From Anaerolineales bacterium (lineage in GTDB: Bacteria > Chloroflexota > Anaerolineae > Anaerolineales > Villigracilaceae): DNA of 5,172 bases. The translations under genes and the position numbers were made by a program. The notes under the pieces were generated by a model. The model did not search any database, was not told the DNA's origin, and saw only the letters and a program-made list of their open reading frames with translations. How positions within the stretch are numbered: position 1 is the first letter of the stretch; every line of letters starts with the position of its first letter. The stretch covers positions 1 through 5,172 of the forward strand of contig JADLCG010000173.1 in NCBI GenBank assembly GCA_020847355.1, in the 5' to 3' direction. Below, in pieces: positions 1-5,172 of the stretch.

Positions 1-263
1 AACACATGATCGTCAGGATGAAGCGCCACGTGCGGCAGTGGATTCAAAGCGTCCGCAATTGCCGCCGCCCCGCCAATATGATCAAAGTGCGCGTGGGTAT
101 ACCAAAGGTGACCAATTCTCCAATCACGTTCCTGCGCGGCTCTAAGAATGACATGACCATCCCAGGCAGGATCAATCACTGCGGCTTCTTTGGTTTCAGG
201 GTCGGCAATTAAGTATGCATTCGTTGAAACGGGACCTAGCGTGAAAGAAATAATTTCAAGCAT
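1..263 (-). CDS. Metallo-beta-lactamase-fold hydrolase, N-terminal part (runs off the left edge)
   Basis: This is the first 87 codons of a gene reading leftwards out of the window. The frame is open from the ATG at 263 to base 1. The protein begins MLEIISFTLGPVSTNAYLIA, the usual first strands of glyoxalase II-like (GloB/COG0491) enzymes. It reaches the diagnostic zinc motif THAHFDHIGG at residues 56-65, giving H57, H59, D61 and H62 as the HxHxDH metal ligands; the earlier 'VIDP' (residues 30-32 region) is also typical. The start is supported by a GAAAGG ribosome binding site six bases upstream. The family hydrolyses thioesters, lactones, phosphoesters and other substrates at a di-metal site, and the visible part cannot say which. 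It follows the transporter gene by 29 bases and is probably co-transcribed with it. The remaining ligands and C-terminal part lie outside the window. Fold assignment is firm; substrate is unknown. Confidence 0.88.
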   Translation of the reverse strand, partial: MLEIISFTLGPVSTNAYLIADPETKEAAVIDPAWDGHVILRAAQERDWRIGHLWYTHAHFDHIGGAAAIADALNPLPHVALHPDDHV

Positions 264-269
264 GATAAA

Positions 270-275
270 CCTTTC
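270..275 (-). promoter_or_regulatory. Ribosome binding site of the metallo-hydrolase gene
   Basis: GAAAGG on the minus strand, six bases before the ATG at 263. It supports the chosen start of the partial gene and shows that the gene has its own translation signal although it lies only 29 bases beyond the transporter stop codon. Confidence 0.6.
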
Positions 276-290
276 GAGAGTTAAGTAACA

Positions 291-311
291 AATTACGCAT
301 TACGATTTACG
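291..311. repeat. Three tandem heptamers (NWTTACG) across the transporter stop codon
   Basis: On the plus strand the units are AATTACG (291-297), CATTACG (298-304) and ATTTACG (305-311), three consecutive 7-mers sharing WTTACG. They encode the last residues of the transporter (V370 to A374) and its TAA stop. Three units alone could be chance, but the same 7-bp period at three other places in the window makes a degenerate short tandem repeat more likely. Confidence 0.5.
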
Positions 312-1417
312 GGCGTGAATACATAACTTACAATAATTGACAAAACAATCAACCCAATTGAAATGGGATATAAAACAAAGGGATCAATTTCAAATAAATA
401 TCCGGCTAGCGGCGGAGTGATGATAATTATGACGGCATTGACTGTTTCCAAAACGCCGTACGTTCTGCCCATTTGAGAAGGATGCACCAACCCGCGGGCT
501 TGCGCCATCGCCATGGGTCTTCCGGCGCGAAAACCGCCTAAAAGGAAATAGCCCACAGCCAGAGCGGGTAGAGCCGCGCCTTGCCACATGGCAATTGAAA
601 ATAAAATCACCAAGCCTTGAGCGTATAAAAATCCCCAGCGCGGATGGATGCGGCTAAAAGTCAAAGCGATTGAAAAATTCCCTAACACGCCAATTGTAAA
701 AATAAAACCCGTTTGCGCTAAAGAAAGTTCGCGCACTTTAGTTAGAAAATTTGGCGTTAGCGGTTGCGGTAAATACATCGCCAAGATCGCAAACGCAAAC
801 ACGCCGATAAAAATCATAAAGCGCCGGTTATGGCGCAAACTCAGCGGCGGCGCGTCTGGATCGTGTTGATCGAGCGGTTGCGGCTCAATGAGCCAGATAA
901 AAATATTTGAAATTACGAATATTCCAGCGGCGATCAAGAAACTCGTTTGCATTCCATAGCGTTCGCCAACCCAGCCGCCCGTGACCGGTCCTAAAATCAT
1001 CCCAAGCGCAAAGGTGGCAGTCGTGAGCGCCAAAGCCGTAGCGACCGCCCATTTGCCGCGCGCCGCGGTGACATAACTATTCAGCGGGGAGGAGACAAAA
1101 GCCGTCAAGCCGTAGCCGATCAAGCCAATTAAAAATATCGGCAAGGATTTCGCCAGCCCCATAATCAAAGTTGCGATCAAGCCGAGCGCCCAAGCAATAA
1201 TGAGCAGTGGTCTGCGTCCAAATTTATCCGCCAGATGCCCAGCCGGAAGATGCACCAGCGCCATAGCAAAGCCAAATGCGCCCAAGATCAAACCGATCTC
1301 TCCCTCGCTTTGAGAAAATTGTCGGTCGAGATAAATTGGCACAAAGTTGTAAAACATGCCTTCGCCAAAACCCCAAAGGAATAAGGCAGTGGCGATAAAT
1401 GTCAGGCTTCGATTCAA
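293..1417 (-). CDS. Major facilitator superfamily (MFS) transporter
   Basis: An integral membrane protein of 374 residues, mostly hydrophobic, with about 11-12 predicted membrane helices and a polar central loop at roughly residues 178-198 dividing two six-helix halves. MFS motif A is visible between helices 2 and 3 as GHLADKFGRRP (residues 60-70). A motif C-like stretch, GMILGPVTGGWVGERYG, lies at 139-155 in helix 5; motif C is typical of antiporter-type drug/proton exporters, so export driven by the proton gradient is plausible. The substrate cannot be read from the sequence. The start is TTG at 1417: it lies in a TTGA overlap with the stop of the upstream hydrolase gene, has GGAG eight bases before it, and keeps helix 1 intact, whereas the first internal ATG (residue 21) would cut helix 1. 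At 374 residues it is slightly short for the family (about 400). Translation is probably coupled to the hydrolase. Confidence 0.9.
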   Translation of the reverse strand: MNRSLTFIATALFLWGFGEGMFYNFVPIYLDRQFSQSEGEIGLILGAFGFAMALVHLPAGHLADKFGRRPLLIIAWALGLIATLIMGLAKSLPIFLIGLIGYGLTAFVSSPLNSYVTAARGKWAVATALALTTATFALGMILGPVTGGWVGERYGMQTSFLIAAGIFVISNIFIWLIEPQPLDQHDPDAPPLSLRHNRRFMIFIGVFAFAILAMYLPQPLTPNFLTKVRELSLAQTGFIFTIGVLGNFSIALTFSRIHPRWGFLYAQGLVILFSIAMWQGAALPALAVGYFLLGGFRAGRPMAMAQARGLVHPSQMGRTYGVLETVNAVIIIITPPLAGYLFEIDPFVLYPISIGLIVLSIIVSYVFTPVNRNA

Positions 1418-2196
1418 ACAGATTGCTCCACGCGCCGAATAAATTGCACAGCGGATTCAAATACCCGCTGGCGTTCCGCATCGCGCGTAACAACATGACC
1501 GGATTCAGTTACATATACTTTGGTTTTATCTGACGTATTTGTCAGCCCGTCATAAAGCATTTCCATATTTTCAGGCAGGACGTATTTATCATTCTTGGAA
1601 TGAATCAGCAAAACGGGTTTATTTACTTTAGGCAAAGCGGAGTGTAGTTCCGAAAGCAAGAGTTTCAATTCCGCAATCGAAGCAATTGGGTTTTGCGGAT
1701 ATGAAGTTTGTTGGGCATAGGCTGTTTTATCAAACCACGATGCGCCGGGAACTTCTTTTGATTTGGGCGCATACTTGACGAATTTTCCGTACAAACGAAT
1801 AAACCAGACTGGGTAACGCGGATCTTTAGGCAATTGATAAGGCGTGGACATGGCAATTACGCCCGCCACATTCAAACGGGTAGACATCAACAAACTCAAC
1901 GCGCCGCCCATGGAAAGCCCCGCGATGAAGATTCGGTCAACGCTGTTAGAGAGTAAGTTAAAACCGTCTTCAACCGAAGCAGTCCAATCGGTCCAGCGCG
2001 AGGCGATCATATCTTCAGGTCGGGTGGCGTGTCCCGCGAGTCGCATCCCTAAAACGGCATATCCGTTTTTATGTAAGTCCTCGCCCATCCAACGCATTTC
2101 TTTGGGCGTGCCAGTGAAACCATGAATGAGCAAAACGCCCGTACGCCCGCCTTGAAAAAAGAACGGCTCGGTTGTGGGAATGATTTGAGTACTCAT
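1414..2196 (-). CDS. Alpha/beta-hydrolase, Est30-like carboxylesterase
   Basis: A 260-residue serine hydrolase resembling the small carboxylesterases of the Geobacillus Est30 type (COG1647) and monoacylglycerol lipases. After a short N-terminal strand comes VLLIHGFTGTP (21-31), with HGF shaping the oxyanion hole. The nucleophile elbow is GLSMG (93-97) with S95; the acid is probably D203 in HSKNDKYV; the histidine is H234 in ESGHVVTRD. The triad is therefore complete, in the expected order and at about the family length (around 250). There is no signal peptide, so it should act in the cytoplasm on short-chain esters or acylglycerols; the true substrate is unknown. Its ATG overlaps the aroQ stop codon (ATGA, 2193-2196). 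AAGGA touches the start codon directly, too close for normal use, so translation probably relies on coupling to aroQ. An in-frame TAA just upstream excludes a longer N-terminus. Confidence 0.9.
   Translation of the reverse strand: MSTQIIPTTEPFFFQGGRTGVLLIHGFTGTPKEMRWMGEDLHKNGYAVLGMRLAGHATRPEDMIASRWTDWTASVEDGFNLLSNSVDRIFIAGLSMGGALSLLMSTRLNVAGVIAMSTPYQLPKDPRYPVWFIRLYGKFVKYAPKSKEVPGASWFDKTAYAQQTSYPQNPIASIAELKLLLSELHSALPKVNKPVLLIHSKNDKYVLPENMEMLYDGLTNTSDKTKVYVTESGHVVTRDAERQRVFESAVQFIRRVEQSV
1426..1429 (-). promoter_or_regulatory. Ribosome binding site that decides the TTG start of the transporter
   Basis: GGAG on the minus strand, eight bases before TTG at 1417, inside the last codons of the upstream hydrolase gene. 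Together with the 4-base stop/start overlap it favours the TTG over the later ATG. Confidence 0.6.
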
Positions 2197-2627
2197 TCCT
2201 TAATTATATCAATCAGCCCGCGCAAGCCGAGTTCGTATGAAAGCGCGCCAAAGCCAGTGACCTTACCCTTGCAGACCGCCGAAACAAAAGAGACGTGCCG
2301 AAACTCTTCGCGCGCGTACACGTTTGATAAATGCACTTCGATGACTGGGATTTGAATCGCAGAAATTGCATCGCGCAAGGCAACCGAGGTGTGAGTGTAA
2401 CCGCCGGGGTTAAACACAACGCCATGCGCCCAGGTGCGCGCATCGTGCAATGCGTCAATCAACGCGCCTTCGTGATTAGATTGCAAACATTTTATTTCCG
2501 CATTTAATTCTTTTCCCAACGCGATTAATTTTTCGTTGATATTTTCCAAAGTCAGCGAACCATAAACTTCAGGCTCGCGTGTGCCGAGTAAATTCAAGTT
2601 GGGTCCGTGCAAAATCAAAATTTTCAT
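2193..2627 (-). CDS. aroQ: 3-dehydroquinate dehydratase, type II
   Basis: Catalyses the third shikimate-pathway step, removing water from 3-dehydroquinate to give 3-dehydroshikimate, as a cytoplasmic (normally dodecameric) enzyme. The 144 residues match the usual type II length of 140-150. All hallmark segments are present: HGPNLNLLGTREPEVYG (7-23) with catalytic Y22 and lid residue R17; QSNHEG (49-54); FNPGGYTHTSVALRDA (72-87) with N73 and H79; and EVHLSN (97-102) with E97 and H99, followed by R106 and R110. It is unrelated to the type I enzyme AroD. The ATG has GAGG four bases upstream, at somewhat short spacing. The gene follows aroKB after 33 bases, which hold a hairpin, and overlaps the next gene by four bases. 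No residue is missing and the product should be active. Confidence 0.97.
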   Translation of the reverse strand: MKILILHGPNLNLLGTREPEVYGSLTLENINEKLIALGKELNAEIKCLQSNHEGALIDALHDARTWAHGVVFNPGGYTHTSVALRDAISAIQIPVIEVHLSNVYAREEFRHVSFVSAVCKGKVTGFGALSYELGLRGLIDIIKE

Positions 2628-2630
2628 TGT

Positions 2631-2635
2631 TCCTC
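2631..2635 (-). promoter_or_regulatory. Ribosome binding site of aroQ
   Basis: GAGGA on the minus strand, ending three bases before the aroQ ATG at 2627 and preceded by a run of A. It sits a few bases beyond the hairpin at 2641-2670, so folding of that hairpin could affect access of ribosomes arriving from aroKB. Confidence 0.6.
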
Positions 2636-2640
2636 TTTTT

Positions 2641-2670
2641 TGGACGATATGGTCAATGGTCTATCGTCCA
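2641..2670 (-). other. Hairpin between aroKB and aroQ
   Basis: TGGACGAT at 2641-2648 is the exact reverse complement of ATCGTCCA at 2663-2670, giving an 8-bp stem with a 14-base loop. In the transcript the upstream arm and part of the loop contain the aroKB UAG stop codon (2661-2663), and the hairpin ends five bases before the aroQ ribosome binding site. On the minus strand it is followed by A residues, not U, so it is not an intrinsic terminator. It could alter translational coupling or mRNA stability, or simply be a by-product of inverted copies of the local heptamer repeat. Confidence 0.55.
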
Positions 2671-2697
2671 TCGTCAATCACAGATTCTAAATCGTCC
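2649..2697. repeat. Degenerate heptamer repeat (ATSGTCM) across the aroKB stop codon
   Basis: Plus-strand 7-mers in one register: ATGGTCA (2649), ATGGTCT (2656), ATCGTCC (2663), ATCGTCA (2670), then two decayed units (ATCACAG at 2677, ATTCTAA at 2684) and a good ATCGTCC again at 2691. GGACGAT at 2642-2648 is an inverted copy. The repeat runs from the untranslated gap into the reading frame and encodes about the last ten residues of the fused enzyme, including the VIDDGR tail. The first four units are clear; the extension to 2697 is weaker. Confidence 0.6.
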
Positions 2698-4166
2698 ACA
2701 TTCACCAATTCTACTTTTCCAATTTCTACGGGCAAAGCAAAACGAATTGACTTGGCATTCTTCTTTTTATCAACTCGCATCGCTTGGATGATTTCCGCTT
2801 TGCTCATCTGCTCTGGAATTTGCGTGGGCAGATTCAATTTCTGCAACGCGGATTCAATCGCCGCCACCGCGCTCTGGCTTGCCAGCCCAACCCGAGCAGA
2901 ATACTGCGCCTCAACCATTGTCCCGATGGCGATGGCTTCGCCATGTCTTAAGTCAAATTTGCTGACGAGTTCGACGGCATGTCCGACGGTGTGACCTAAA
3001 TTCAAGGCGGCGCGAAATCCTTTTTCATACGGGTCTGCTTCAATGACTTTTATTTTGACCGCCATTGCCCGTTTGACAACTTCTTCCAAATTTTGTTTGA
3101 TCCAATCCAAGCCGTTGTTACACAATTCAAAGAGCTCCACATCCGAGATAATGCCATGTTTGACAACTTCCGCCATGCCTGAGATCAATTCTCTTTCGGG
3201 CAAAGTCTTGAGGAATTGGACGTCGGCTAAAACCAATTTAGGCGGATGAAACGCACCAATCAAATTTTTGCCTTCGGGCAAGTCAAAACCTGTTTTGCCG
3301 CCCAGCGAAGCGTCCACCATTGAAAGCAGAGTAGTTGGAACGACGATCCAATCTATGCCGCGCATGTAAGTAGCGGCGGCGAAGCCGGTCATATCGCTCA
3401 CTACTCCCCCGCCCAGGGCAATAACGGCGCTTTTTCTATCCAAGCCGTTTTCAAGAAACGATTTCCATAAATGCTGAACGGTCTCTAAATTTTTATGTTC
3501 TTCGCCAGCAGGCACGACAATCGTTTTGACGTTTAATTTTGAAATTGTTTCAGCGTGATGCCTAGCAATGTTTTCATCTGTAACGACGATTGAGTTCGTC
3601 ACGCTTAATGCGTTGTTTACATTTCCAACAATTACATCATACGCGCCCATCGCCGAAAGATGATGACGACCTAATTTGATCTGCGCCTGTAAGGCATTTT
3701 CTTCGACGGGCTTATTATCCACATGCAGTTGCAAAGGGAATGAAGCATAATGCGGTTTTCGTTTCTCCAACATCGCTTTGACATTCGCTTCCAAATCGCC
3801 TGCCAAAAGCGGGCGTTGGTTGGGTTTATGTTTTAAGCGGGGAAGCATTGTGCCTAGGTCTGCCGTTAACAAAAGGATTGTGCCGTTTGCTTCGGCAAGT
3901 TTTCTATTTTCTTCGCGCAGTAATGCGCCGCCGCCCAGGGCAATCACTTTATCAATTGGGTTTACGGATTCGCACAAAGCTTTTGTTTCCAAATCACGAA
4001 ATGCTGTTTCGCCTTGCGAGTTGATGAGGTTGGAAATAGACATGCCTGCATTTTCTTCAATCGCTTTATCAAGGTCAAGGAAAGGCAGGCGGAGATTCTC
4101 GGCAAGAATTTTACCGATAGTGGTTTTGCCTGTTGCAGGTGAGCCGTAGAGGAAGATGTGAGTCAT
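2661..4166 (-). CDS. aroKB: Bifunctional shikimate kinase / 3-dehydroquinate synthase (AroK-AroB fusion)
   Basis: A 501-residue cytoplasmic protein joining two non-consecutive shikimate-pathway enzymes. Residues 1 to about 165 are shikimate kinase: Walker A GSPATGKT (8-15), the DLD pair (31-33), FR (56-57), GGG (78-80), lid arginine R118 in NQRP, and R136. This domain phosphorylates shikimate with ATP. From about 175 onward is 3-dehydroquinate synthase, which cyclises DAHP using NAD+ and zinc. It shows GEEHKN (221-226), GGGVVSDMTGF (252-262), VDASLGGKTG (284-293) and KNLIGAFHPP (300-309). Zinc ligands are E333 in GMAEVVKHG, H392 in LGHTVGHA, and H408 in RHGEAI. Both active sites look intact. 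The same domain order is known from Thermotoga and some other bacteria. The ATG at 4166 is forced: an in-frame TGA stands seven codons upstream and Walker A begins at residue 8. No Shine-Dalgarno sequence precedes it; heptamer repeats occupy that space. The C-terminal tail is also repeat-derived. Confidence 0.97.
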   Translation of the reverse strand: MTHIFLYGSPATGKTTIGKILAENLRLPFLDLDKAIEENAGMSISNLINSQGETAFRDLETKALCESVNPIDKVIALGGGALLREENRKLAEANGTILLLTADLGTMLPRLKHKPNQRPLLAGDLEANVKAMLEKRKPHYASFPLQLHVDNKPVEENALQAQIKLGRHHLSAMGAYDVIVGNVNNALSVTNSIVVTDENIARHHAETISKLNVKTIVVPAGEEHKNLETVQHLWKSFLENGLDRKSAVIALGGGVVSDMTGFAAATYMRGIDWIVVPTTLLSMVDASLGGKTGFDLPEGKNLIGAFHPPKLVLADVQFLKTLPERELISGMAEVVKHGIISDVELFELCNNGLDWIKQNLEEVVKRAMAVKIKVIEADPYEKGFRAALNLGHTVGHAVELVSKFDLRHGEAIAIGTMVEAQYSARVGLASQSAVAAIESALQKLNLPTQIPEQMSKAEIIQAMRVDKKKNAKSIRFALPVEIGKVELVNVDDLESVIDDGR

Positions 4167-4250
4167 GGTTTCGGGTTTCAGGTTTCAGGTTTCAGGTTTC
4201 AGGTTTCAGGTTTCAGGTTTCAGGTTTCAGGTTGAAGGTTTCAGGTTTGT
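4167..4250. repeat. Heptamer tandem array (GGTTTCA)12 filling the aroC-aroKB gap
   Basis: Twelve head-to-tail 7-bp units on the plus strand: GGTTTCG (4167), eight perfect GGTTTCA (4174-4229), GGTTGAA (4230), GGTTTCA (4237) and a decayed GGTTTGT (4244). They cover 84 of the 101 bases between the two genes and end directly at the aroKB ATG. In the aroKB message the unit reads UGAAACC, which has little self-pairing ability and no Shine-Dalgarno sequence. There are no spacers, so it is not a CRISPR array. The run of identical units suggests recent expansion by replication slippage. The remaining 17 bases up to the aroC stop (4251-4267) hold nothing recognisable. Confidence 0.97.
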
Positions 4251-4267
4251 AAAAGCGCAATTAGGTT

Positions 4268-5172
4268 TTATTCCCAAAAAATGTGTGGGGCGTTATCCAT
4301 AGGTAAATCCGCGAGCGTGGCTTTTCTCAATGCTTCAAAGCGCGGTTTGATTTCATTGATCGAATCGCCGCCGAGTTTTTCGAGCAAGGCATCCGCTAAA
4401 ACGAATGCAACCATTGATTCCAAAATGGGAACGGCGCGCGGCACGGGGCAAAAATCGGAGCGTTCATATTTGGTGGGGGCATCTGTTCGTAACGCAAGAT
4501 CAACTGTCGGCTGGGGAAGAAGCGTTGTGGCGATTGGTTTCATCGCGGCGCGAATCACGATCGGTTGTCCATTTGAAATCCCGCCTTCGATCCCACCAGC
4601 ACGATTGGTTGTGCGTTGCAGGTCGAAGGTTGAAGGTTGCAGGTTGATGGGGTCGTGCGCTTGCGTGCCGAGTCGTTTGGCGTTTTCAAATGCGTCGCCA
4701 ACCTCCACGCCTTTGATGGCTTGCACCGACATCACGGCATGAGCAAGTTTTGCTTCGAGGCGTTGATCCCATTGCGTAAAACTTCCGAGACCAACGGGAA
4801 GATTCAAAACAACGATTTCGATGACGCCGCCCAATGTATTTTTTCCGTGAATTGTTTTTTTGATTTGTTCCCGCATCAAACTTGCGGAGAGTTGATTCGG
4901 ACACCGGACATCAGATTCCTCTGCGAGTTTGAATCTTTCGGCGTAAGGCATATCTTTGAAATCAGCTAGCGCTTCGCCAATGGATGAAACATATCCGCCG
5001 ATGATGACGCCAAATTGATTTAAGAAATGTTTACAAATTGCGCCAACGGCAACGCGCATGGTTGTTTCTCTGGCAGATGCGCGTTCTAATGCAGGGCGTA
5101 AATCTTTATAGCCATATTTGATTGCGCCGGTTAAATCCGCATGGCCCGGTCGCGGAGAAGTCATGGGTTCGA
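4268..5172 (-). CDS. aroC: Chorismate synthase, 5' end outside the window
   Basis: The last shikimate-pathway enzyme, an FMN-dependent tetramer that eliminates phosphate from EPSP to give chorismate. About 300 residues are visible; the family has about 360-390, so roughly the first 80-110 residues lie beyond the right edge. The ATG at 5164 is internal: it falls inside the conserved block MTSPRPGHADL...KYGYKDLR, and the frame stays open to the edge (EP before M). Numbering from that Met, conserved stretches are ERASARET (27-34), NTLGGVIE (109-116), GLGS (125-128), VQAIKGVEVGD (147-157), TNRAGGIEGGISNGQPI (186-202) and RSDFCPVPRAVP (235-246), which carries the conserved C-terminal Asp (RSD where RHD is usual). 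The loop at residues 173-186 is encoded by heptamer repeats, in frame. With aroKB and aroQ downstream it forms an aromatic-synthesis cluster. Confidence 0.96.
   Translation of the reverse strand, partial: EPMTSPRPGHADLTGAIKYGYKDLRPALERASARETTMRVAVGAICKHFLNQFGVIIGGYVSSIGEALADFKDMPYAERFKLAEESDVRCPNQLSASLMREQIKKTIHGKNTLGGVIEIVVLNLPVGLGSFTQWDQRLEAKLAHAVMSVQAIKGVEVGDAFENAKRLGTQAHDPINLQPSTFDLQRTTNRAGGIEGGISNGQPIVIRAAMKPIATTLLPQPTVDLALRTDAPTKYERSDFCPVPRAVPILESMVAFVLADALLEKLGGDSINEIKPRFEALRKATLADLPMDNAPHIFWE
4607..4648. repeat. Heptamer repeat (GGTTGMA) inside the aroC reading frame
   Basis: Six consecutive 7-mers on the plus strand in one register: GGTTGTG, CGTTGCA, GGTCGAA, GGTTGAA, GGTTGCA, GGTTGAT. 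The last four (4621-4648) are the clearest. The unit GGTTGAA also occurs within the array upstream of aroKB (4230), linking the two. Since 3 x 7 = 21, the translation repeats every seven residues: NLQ at 174-176 and DLQ at 181-183. The encoded loop lies between AHDPI and the conserved RTTNRAGG of chorismate synthase, a place where family members vary, so the frame and probably the fold are kept. Confidence 0.7.

Noticed and set aside
192..198. Single GGTTTCA inside the metallo-hydrolase gene
   Set aside because: One isolated heptamer with no neighbouring units; expected by chance.
2628..2670. Intrinsic terminator between aroKB and aroQ
   Set aside because: The stem is followed by A residues on the transcribed strand and is only 8 bp with a 14-base loop. 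The aroQ ribosome binding site follows at once, so read-through is expected.
3070..3175. Repeated TTTGACAACTTC in aroKB (near 3073 and 3161)
   Set aside because: It encodes EVVK in two places (EEVVKRA and AEVVKHG); a short chance match with no 7-bp phasing.
3411..3950. Duplicate CGCCCAGGGCAAT in both halves of aroKB (near 3413 and 3933)
   Set aside because: Both encode IALGGG, a motif expected independently in shikimate kinase and in DHQ synthase. The DNA match follows from shared codon choice, not from a repeat element.
4167..4250. CRISPR array or telomere-like repeat
   Set aside because: Units are 7 bp, contiguous, without spacers, and no cas genes are present. The likeness to plant-type TTTAGGG telomere repeats is superficial; the array is internal, short and between two bacterial genes.
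4281..4742. Plus-strand open frames opposite aroC, aroKB, the hydrolase and the metallo-hydrolase (also 6-212, 648-869, 1844-2125, 2581-2994, 3778-4149)
   Set aside because: All lie antisense to genes with clear family motifs, show no recognisable domains and have low-complexity, shadow-like composition.
4268..5164. Reading aroC as a complete 298-residue gene starting at the ATG at 5164
   Set aside because: That Met lies inside a conserved internal block of chorismate synthase, and the frame continues open to the window edge. The N-terminal part is simply outside the window.

Overview
The window is one uninterrupted run of genes on the minus strand. All six recognisable genes point the same way, and junctions are tight: two 4-base overlaps and gaps of 29, 33 and 101 bases. 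Read in the direction of transcription (high to low coordinates) the order is: aroC (chorismate synthase, 5' part outside the window), a fused aroK-aroB (shikimate kinase + 3-dehydroquinate synthase), aroQ (type II 3-dehydroquinate dehydratase), an Est30-like alpha/beta-hydrolase, a major facilitator superfamily (MFS) transporter, and the first 87 codons of a metallo-beta-lactamase-fold hydrolase that runs off the left edge. No plus-strand gene is convincing.

The first three genes supply four of the seven shikimate-pathway activities: DHQ synthase (step 2), DHQ dehydratase (step 3), shikimate kinase (step 5) and chorismate synthase (step 7). DAHP synthase, shikimate dehydrogenase and EPSP synthase are not in view and may lie upstream. 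The hydrolase and transporter are joined to aroQ by stop/start overlaps, so they probably share its message, but nothing in the sequence ties their substrates to the pathway.

The AroK-AroB fusion, middling GC content, the gene mix and 7-bp repeats at gene borders would fit a Chloroflexota genome of the Anaerolineae type. This is an inference from general familiarity; there is no rRNA or other firm taxonomic marker here.

The most unusual layer is the repeat DNA. Four places carry short tandem repeats, each with a 7-bp period but with different unit sequences: (1) 12 units of GGTTTCA type filling almost the whole aroC-aroKB gap and touching the aroKB start codon; (2) about six units of a sister type (GGTTGMA) inside the aroC reading frame; (3) ATSGTCM-type units across the aroKB stop codon, with an inverted copy that makes a hairpin just before the aroQ ribosome binding site; (4) three NWTTACG units across the MFS stop codon. 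This resembles the heptanucleotide short tandemly repeated repetitive (STRR) sequences known from filamentous cyanobacteria, and it is the feature most worth following up.
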